Origin: Burkholderiales bacterium
Lineage (GTDB): Bacteria; Pseudomonadota; Gammaproteobacteria; Burkholderiales; SG8-39
Reading direction: 5' to 3'
DNA length: 9,855 nt
Assembly: GCA_020846575.1 (NCBI GenBank)
Contig: JADLDQ010000198.1
Coordinates: forward strand, 1-9,855
Part shown: positions 6,136 to 9,855 of the stretch, piece after piece
Layout of the letters: every line of letters begins with the position of its first letter
How positions within the stretch are numbered: position 1 is the stretch's first letter
Program-made: the position numbers and the translations under genes
The notes under the pieces: model-generated
The model's input: only the letters and a program-made list of their open reading frames with translations
Database searches by the model: none
What the model was told of the DNA's origin: nothing

Positions 6136-7197
6136 CTACATGCGCGAGATCACCTGCTCGGCGAAGTCCTCGATGACCCGGTACTGCCTGTTGAGAGGGG
6201 GGTAGAGCGTGATCTGCCGTACGCCCTCGCGCTCCAGCTCACGCAGTTCCTCGATCAGCTCGGCGGCGCTGCCCACCAGGGAGCTTGCCTTGACCAGTTC
6301 CGGCGTGATGAAGCGCGCCTCCTGCGGGTCGAGGAAGCTGAAGTGGCTCCCGTGCAGGCGCTGGTGGCGCACCGCGGGCGCGAAGCCCTCGAGCCAGTCC
6401 AGATACGCCTTCCACACCGGCCGGACGTACTCGGGCGGCTCCTTGCCCGTATCGAGGTATTCCGCCACCAGCTGGTGAAGGTTGGTGACGACGGAGGCGC
6501 CGCACTCGGCCAGAACGCGTTCGCAGACCGGCGACTCTCCCGGCTGCAGCAGCACCACCGGCTGCATCGCGGTGAAGTAGAAGTCCTGCGCCAGGGTCCG
6601 CCCCGCGCGCTCGGCGCCGCGGCGCGCATTGGCGAGGATCTGCGCCAGCGTGGCGCCGTAGCGCAGCGAGGAGACCAGACCTTCGGCCAGTTCCCCGGCG
6701 AGCGCCTGCGCCTTGGGGCCGAACCCGGACAGGTACAGCGGGATCGGGTGCTCCAGATCGATGAAGCGATGCTCGCGCATCTGGAAGCGGATCGGGTGCG
6801 TTTCCCCGTTCAGGGTGAAATCCACCTCCTCTCCGCGAAGCAGCGAGCGCACCACCCGCACGTACTCGGCGAAGGGGGCGAGCTTCATCGGTTTATGCCC
6901 GAGCATGCGCATCCCGGTATTGCCGGTACCCAGCGCCATGAAGCAGCGACCCGGGGCGAGGCGGTTGATGGTGGCGATGCCGTTGGCCGCAACCGGCGCG
7001 AGCCGCAGGCCGGGGACGGCCACGCCGGTGCCGAGCTTGATGGTGCGCGTGCGCTCGGCCGCGAGCGCCAGCACCGCCCAGCAGTTCGACCGGATCATGG
7101 GGCTGTCGGTGACCCAGCAGTGGGTGAAGCCCAGGTTCTCCGCGTGGACGATGTAGCCGATTTCGTCGACCTTCGCGGTCAGGATGCCGAAGTCCAT
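6136..7197 (-). CDS. LLM-class (luciferase-like) flavin-dependent oxidoreductase
   Basis: Encodes 353 residues of the bacterial luciferase-like TIM-barrel superfamily. The N-terminus MDFGILTAKVDEIGYIVHAENLGFTHCW... shows the FG, E-x2-GF and W signature of strand 1 and helix 1. TIKLGTGVAVPG follows (strand 3, typical flavin-pocket region), then NRLAPGRCFMALGTGNTG, IPLYLSGFGPKA, and a C-terminal substrate-side segment ending in VIEDFAEQVISRM. Members use FMNH2 or F420. Databases often label such proteins methylenetetrahydromethanopterin reductase, but a betaproteobacterium would more likely use FMN supplied by a reductase. The expected chemistry is monooxygenation or hydride transfer on an organic substrate, which cannot be identified here. 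The start ATG has AAAGGAAG just upstream. This is the first gene of the minus-strand unit, transcribed away from the decarboxylase-like pair across a region with three dyads. An 18-bp dyad lies 26 bp upstream of its start. Confidence 0.88.
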   Translation of the reverse strand: MDFGILTAKVDEIGYIVHAENLGFTHCWVTDSPMIRSNCWAVLALAAERTRTIKLGTGVAVPGLRLAPVAANGIATINRLAPGRCFMALGTGNTGMRMLGHKPMKLAPFAEYVRVVRSLLRGEEVDFTLNGETHPIRFQMREHRFIDLEHPIPLYLSGFGPKAQALAGELAEGLVSSLRYGATLAQILANARRGAERAGRTLAQDFYFTAMQPVVLLQPGESPVCERVLAECGASVVTNLHQLVAEYLDTGKEPPEYVRPVWKAYLDWLEGFAPAVRHQRLHGSHFSFLDPQEARFITPELVKASSLVGSAAELIEELRELEREGVRQITLYPPLNRQYRVIEDFAEQVISRM

Positions 7198-7222
7198 CCG
7201 CTTCCTTTCAGCTCACGGGCGA

Positions 7223-7240
7223 TCGCGAGACGGCTCGCGA
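7223..7240. repeat. Inverted repeat near the LLM gene start
   Basis: TCGCGAG (7223-7229), spacer ACGG, CTCGCGA (7234-7240): perfect 7-bp arms. It lies 26 bases upstream of the LLM start codon, so it could be an operator or a hairpin in the 5' leader of the minus-strand mRNA. Confidence 0.5.
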
Positions 7241-7312
7241 CCCGGGGATCACCGGGCGGCTGCGCAAGGCGTCACGCCGGCGCTGCGCGCACGGTCGAAC
7301 ACCGCAGCACCG

Positions 7313-7331
7313 CCATGCCGGTCCGGCATGG
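7313..7331. repeat. 19-bp palindrome, candidate operator
   Basis: CCATGCCGG (7313-7321), central T, CCGGCATGG (7323-7331): perfect 9-bp arms around one base. This is the longest perfect dyad I noticed in the window. Its position in the middle of a divergent promoter region and its near-zero spacer favour a dimeric repressor or activator site over an RNA hairpin. The binding protein is unknown. Confidence 0.55.
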
Positions 7332-7409
7332 ACCCGACGCGAACCGCGACCAGCACCGGTGCGTGGCCAGCCGCCCGAGGCGCTCGACAGCGTACGGCAG
7401 CCGCCGCGA

Positions 7410-7431
7410 GACAACCATGCGTCCGGTTGTC
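7410..7431. repeat. GACAACC-N8-GGTTGTC dyad, candidate operator
   Basis: GACAACC (7410-7416) and GGTTGTC (7425-7431) are perfect 7-bp arms around an 8-base spacer, 22 bp in all. The centre-to-centre arm distance of 15 bp is plausible for a helix-turn-helix dimer of the GntR, IclR or LysR kind. It is less GC-rich than its surroundings, so it is less likely to be chance. Confidence 0.5.
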
Positions 7432-7554
7432 CTAGGATCGAGCACTACCACCATGACATTGCGAGATTGCGCTCGCGGCCGGGCCGTTGGCGCGGGCGAA
7501 CCCGGGAACATCGTTCGCGTGACGCGCGCGCACCTGTGCCGTGGATCGTTTTCC

Positions 7555-7563
7555 TGCTAATGT
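7555..7563 (+). promoter_or_regulatory. Possible extended -10 for the decarboxylase-like pair
   Basis: TGC followed by TAATGT fits the extended -10 layout only partly (TG-N plus 3 of 6 consensus bases). It lies 28 bases before a short ATG reading frame and about 96 bases before the proposed start at 7660. No good -35 is seen. Confidence 0.25.
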
Positions 7564-7591
7564 GGCGCGCCTGCCTGGACGAGTTGAATCC

Positions 7592-7660
7592 ATGAATCCG
7601 CGGATGAAGTGCCTTTCCCCTCGCAGCTCGCGCGCATGCACGAACGCGACGGCGCGCTGA
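7592..7660 (+). CDS. Possible 22-codon leader ORF, stop overlapping the next start
   Basis: ATG 7592 opens a 22-codon frame (MNPRMKCLSPRSSRACTNAT then AR) whose TGA (7658-7660) overlaps the ATG at 7660 of the decarboxylase-like gene as TGATG, a layout seen in translational coupling. The SD is weak (GAG about 8 bases upstream) and the peptide resembles nothing known, so it may be chance. It matters because the gene at 7660 has no clear SD of its own. Confidence 0.25.
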   Translation: MNPRMKCLSPRSSRACTNATAR

Positions 7661-8652
7661 TGCCGGCGCTGCGCTTCACCTTCGCGGTCAGTTCCTACGA
7701 TCACGTGCAGGCGGTGGTGGACGGGCGCATCCCCATCGAGGGCGCGGAGCCGCTTTTCATACGCCTGCCGATTCCCGAGATGTTCCGGCGCTTCACGATC
7801 AGCCGGGACTGGGACGTCTCGGAGATGGGTTTCGTGCAGTACGCCACGCTCCGCGCCGGGGGCGACGACAGCATCGTGGGCATTCCCGTGTTCACTTCCC
7901 GGCTGCACCGGCACACGGCGATCTTCGTGCGCTCGGACCGGATCGCCCGGCCCGAGGATCTGCGCGGCAGCCGCATCGGCGTGGTCGCCTGGGCAAACTC
8001 CGCCGCGGTCTGGGCTCGCGGCATGCTCTCGGACATGCACGGCATACGGCCCTCCGAAATCACCTGGTACCAGGGCGGGGTCGAGCGGCCCGGCAGGGCC
8101 GAGGTGGTCCGGCCCCGCTACCTCGCGCCCGATGTGCGCATGATCCCGGTTGCCGACCGCGGCATGGAAGAGATGCTCTGGAGCGGAGACCTGGATGGAT
8201 TCATCCTGCCGTCTCCGCCTGCGAGCGTGGAGGGTTCGGTCGTCTCGGGGGGATTGGTGCGCCGGCTGTACCAGGACCCGCGGCAGGCCGAGCGGGCCTA
8301 CCTGGAGAAGACGGGGTGCCTGCCGATCATGCACATGATCGCGATCGACCGCGCCCTGTACCAGCGCGATCCGGGTATCGCGCTTCGCATCTACGACGCC
8401 CTGGAAGCCTCGCGCCTGGCGTACTTCGCCCGCATCGCGGACACCGCGGCCAGCCGCGTGCCCGTTCCCTGGCTGGAGGAGTACATCGCATCGCTGCGGT
8501 CGCTGATCGGCCCGGACGTGTGGCCCTACGGCGTGGAGGCCAATCTGCCGTCCATCGAGACGGCCCTGCGCTACCTGCGCGAGCAGGGCTTGATCGAGGG
8601 CGGCGCAACGGCCGCGGACATCTTCCCGGAATGGCAGGCGATGCGACGATGA
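7660..8652 (+). CDS. 4,5-dihydroxyphthalate decarboxylase-like protein (Pht5/NMT1-like fold), first paralogue
   Basis: Encodes 330 residues with no signal peptide. The sequence follows the Pht5 family, the 4,5-dihydroxyphthalate decarboxylase of phthalate catabolism, which has a periplasmic-binding-protein-like fold and is often labelled as an ABC transporter substrate-binding protein. Conserved blocks are LRFTFAVSSYDH (4-15), RDWDVSEM (49-56), IPVFTSRLHRH (75-85), LRGSRIG (101-107), WARGMLSDMHG (118-128), GGVERPGR (139-146), EKTGCLPIMH (216-225) and WPYGVEAN (288-295). All match the layout I recall for Pht5, including PIMH. Lack of a signal peptide favours a cytoplasmic enzyme over a transport receptor. 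The start at 7660 is chosen because the family begins a few residues before LRFT; in-frame starts at 7609 (GTG) and 7636 would add 17 or 8 unconserved residues. No start has a good SD. The substrate need not be dihydroxyphthalate. The stop overlaps the next gene as ATGA. Confidence 0.8.
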   Translation: MPALRFTFAVSSYDHVQAVVDGRIPIEGAEPLFIRLPIPEMFRRFTISRDWDVSEMGFVQYATLRAGGDDSIVGIPVFTSRLHRHTAIFVRSDRIARPEDLRGSRIGVVAWANSAAVWARGMLSDMHGIRPSEITWYQGGVERPGRAEVVRPRYLAPDVRMIPVADRGMEEMLWSGDLDGFILPSPPASVEGSVVSGGLVRRLYQDPRQAERAYLEKTGCLPIMHMIAIDRALYQRDPGIALRIYDALEASRLAYFARIADTAASRVPVPWLEEYIASLRSLIGPDVWPYGVEANLPSIETALRYLREQGLIEGGATAADIFPEWQAMRR

Positions 8653-9602
8653 TCCAGAGCCGCATTGCGCTCACCGTCGCGCTGATGGCCTATGACCACG
8701 TCTACGAGATCAGGGCGCGCGACAACGACTACGAGATCCGCTCCGGAGCGGTCGAGATCGCCAGCGTCGAGCCCACGTTCGTCGACCTCGACGCCCCGCA
8801 CTCGTTCGCCGAGTTCGCCGGGCGGCGCGACTGGGACGTCTCCGACATGCCCCTGGTGGAGTACCTGGAGCGCAGGCTCGACGGCGATGCGCGCATCACC
8901 GCGCTGCCGGTGTTCACCTCCCGCATGTTCGTGCACGACTGCATCCTCGTGCGCAGGGACCGGATCGCAACGCCGGGCGAGCTGCGCGGGGCGCGCATCG
9001 GCACCGCCGCCTGGCACTCGACCCAGTGCGTGTACGCGAGGGGCATGCTCCGCGACATGTACGGCCTCGCGCACGGCGAGATGACCTGGGTGCGCGAGCC
9101 GCAGCGAGCGCTCGAGGTCCTGCTGCGGGCGGGAGAGCTCGACGCGGTGATCGCGCCCCCGCACGAACTGCCGCCGGCGCCGGCCGGCGATCCCGCCATC
9201 GGTCCCCTTTTCGAGCGGCGCGGCGAGGCGGAGCGTCAATACCTCGCCAAGACCGGCGTGTTCCCCATCCTGCGTGTGCTGGGCGTGCGCACCGAGGTGC
9301 TCGAGCGGCATCGCTGGATCGCCTCGAACATCTATCGCGCGCTCGAGGTGGCCCGGCGCCGCTACTTCGCGCGCCTGGACGACATCCGCGGCAGCCGCGC
9401 GCCGGTTCCATCGATCGACGCGCACCTGAGAGGCGTGCGTGAAGCCTTCGGGGGCGAGTTCTGGCCGTACGGGCTGTCCGGCAACCGGGCGAGCCTGCAG
9501 GCCCTGGTGCGCTACGCGGCCGAGCAGGGCCTCTTTGCGAGCGCCGACTTGAAGCTGGAGGATCACTTCGCGCGCGTGGAACCCTTCGTCGACAAGCTGT
9601 AG
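8649..9602 (+). CDS. Diverged 4,5-dihydroxyphthalate decarboxylase-like paralogue
   Basis: Encodes 317 residues, starting inside the stop codon of the previous gene (ATGA), so the two are translationally coupled and probably made in equal amounts. It is clearly homologous to its neighbour: MAYDHVYEI (13-21), RRDWDVSDM (59-67), LPVFTSRMFVHD (86-97), ELRGARIG (111-118), YARGMLRDMYG (129-139), KTGVFPI (201-207), FWPYGLSGN (271-279). Two differences stand out. About 25 residues that hold GGxExPGR in the first paralogue are missing after the conserved W147, and the PIMH motif reads PILR, so the conserved His is Arg209. It also has a few extra residues near 22-30. Possible roles are a partner subunit in a hetero-oligomer, an enzyme with another substrate, or a binding protein without catalysis. 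No signal peptide is present. The convergent gene downstream ends 69 bp away. Confidence 0.78.
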   Translation: MIQSRIALTVALMAYDHVYEIRARDNDYEIRSGAVEIASVEPTFVDLDAPHSFAEFAGRRDWDVSDMPLVEYLERRLDGDARITALPVFTSRMFVHDCILVRRDRIATPGELRGARIGTAAWHSTQCVYARGMLRDMYGLAHGEMTWVREPQRALEVLLRAGELDAVIAPPHELPPAPAGDPAIGPLFERRGEAERQYLAKTGVFPILRVLGVRTEVLERHRWIASNIYRALEVARRRYFARLDDIRGSRAPVPSIDAHLRGVREAFGGEFWPYGLSGNRASLQALVRYAAEQGLFASADLKLEDHFARVEPFVDKL

Positions 9603-9613
9603 CCGCTGCCGCC

Positions 9614-9631
9614 CCCCGTCCGGCACCGGGG
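9614..9631. terminator. Weak hairpin between convergent genes
   Basis: CCCCG (9614-9618) and CGGGG (9627-9631) can pair around an 8-base loop in the 69-bp gap between two convergent stop codons. The position suits a bidirectional terminator, but the stem is short and there is no T-run. Confidence 0.2.
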
Positions 9632-9671
9632 CCGCCGCCGTCGCCTGGTGCGCGGTAAAGTCCGGGACCCG

Positions 9672-9855
9672 TCAACCCCCCGTCGCAATCCGCCCCGATT
9701 CGACCTGCTCGCGCCACGCGACTCGAAAGGCGCAGGTGAAGCGCCCGAAAGCGCTGGCGATGGCTTGCTCCACGCCGGCCCTGTTCTCGTGCGGCGACAG
9801 CGTGATCGTCACCTGCTGGCCGTGGACCGGGTGCGGCGCCAGCTCGACCTGCGGA
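9672..9855 (-). CDS. C-terminal part of an unrecognised protein
   Basis: A minus-strand frame enters at the window edge and runs 60 codons to TGA (9674-9672). Third codon positions are mostly G or C, as in the genes around it, and it converges on the decarboxylase-like gene with a short gap, both of which support a real gene. The visible tail includes VTITLSPHENRAGVEQAI and FGRFTCAFRVAWREQVESG. It shows no motif I recognise, no membrane segment and no repeats. The start and most of the protein are outside the window, so no function is proposed. Confidence 0.6.
   Translation of the reverse strand, partial: PQVELAPHPVHGQQVTITLSPHENRAGVEQAIASAFGRFTCAFRVAWREQVESGRIATGG

Larger units (their letters stand above)
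7198..7659. other. Divergent intergenic region with three inverted repeats
   Basis: About 460 bp separate the divergent LLM and decarboxylase-like genes. Open frames exist on both strands but none has an SD, a recognisable motif or convincing codon use, so I read it as non-coding. It holds three perfect dyads, at 7223-7240, 7313-7331 and 7410-7431, with centres roughly 90-100 bp apart, and a smaller one at 7461-7476. TGCTAATGT at 7555-7563 looks like an extended -10 for the + strand genes; its -35 is poor. No regulator gene is encoded in the window, so whatever binds here is encoded elsewhere. Confidence 0.6.

Noticed and set aside
7184..7511. Small ORFs on both strands inside the divergent intergenic region
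   Set aside because: None has a ribosome-binding site or family signature, and the stretch contains dyads and promoter-like elements instead.
6100..7560. 486-codon open frame on the + strand across the LLM gene
   Set aside because: It is the complement of a well-supported luciferase-like protein. The translation is Arg/His/Leu-rich, without recognisable motifs or a ribosome-binding site.
7660..9602. Calling the two Pht5-like proteins periplasmic ABC transporter receptors
   Set aside because: The fold is related and databases often use that label, but neither protein has a signal peptide or lipobox and no ABC permease or ATPase is nearby.
8571..9717. Minus-strand frames opposite the second decarboxylase-like gene (8571-9626 and 8914-9717)
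   Set aside because: Both are antisense shadows of a gene with clear paralogue similarity. The frame ending at 9672 is a different one and has better codon use.

Overview
The window is GC-rich, dense in genes and strongly biased to G/C at third codon positions. Four of its nine complete genes encode secreted Bug-type (TctC family) substrate-binding proteins of tripartite tricarboxylate transporters. Large expansions of such orphan receptors are characteristic of Betaproteobacteria, especially Burkholderiales (Bordetella, Achromobacter, Cupriavidus and relatives), so a chromosomal region of such an organism is the best guess. No rRNA, tRNA, CRISPR array, insertion sequence or prophage gene was seen.

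Layout. Positions 1-225 hold the 3' end of a VOC-fold extradiol-dioxygenase-like gene. Three Bug receptor genes follow in tandem on the + strand (371-1339, 1437-2405, 2581-3624), each with its own strong Shine-Dalgarno sequence and a Sec signal peptide. They converge on a four-gene minus-strand unit. Read 5' to 3' on that strand, it encodes a luciferase-like flavin monooxygenase (7197-6136), a fourth Bug receptor (6110-5130), a cupin protein (5010-4453) and a short-chain dehydrogenase (4425-3655). A divergent intergenic region of about 460 bp (7198-7659) carries three inverted repeats. It separates this unit from two + strand genes with an ATGA overlap, both related to 4,5-dihydroxyphthalate decarboxylase (7660-8652 and 8649-9602). 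The window ends in the C-terminal part of an unrecognised minus-strand gene (9672-9855).

How the genes may work together (inference). Ring-cleavage-type VOC protein, flavin monooxygenase, dehydrogenase, cupin, decarboxylase-like pair and periplasmic carboxylate receptors look like an accessory catabolic region for an aromatic or other organic acid. The Bug proteins would capture the substrate or sense it, and the cytoplasmic enzymes would oxidise and decarboxylate it. No TctA/TctB membrane subunits and no transcriptional regulator are encoded here, so transport and control must depend on genes elsewhere.

The points most worth a second look are: the second decarboxylase-like paralogue, which lacks a conserved segment and a conserved His; the SDR whose catalytic serine position reads alanine; the cluster of dyads in the divergent promoter region; and the combined module itself, which matches no characterised pathway I can name.
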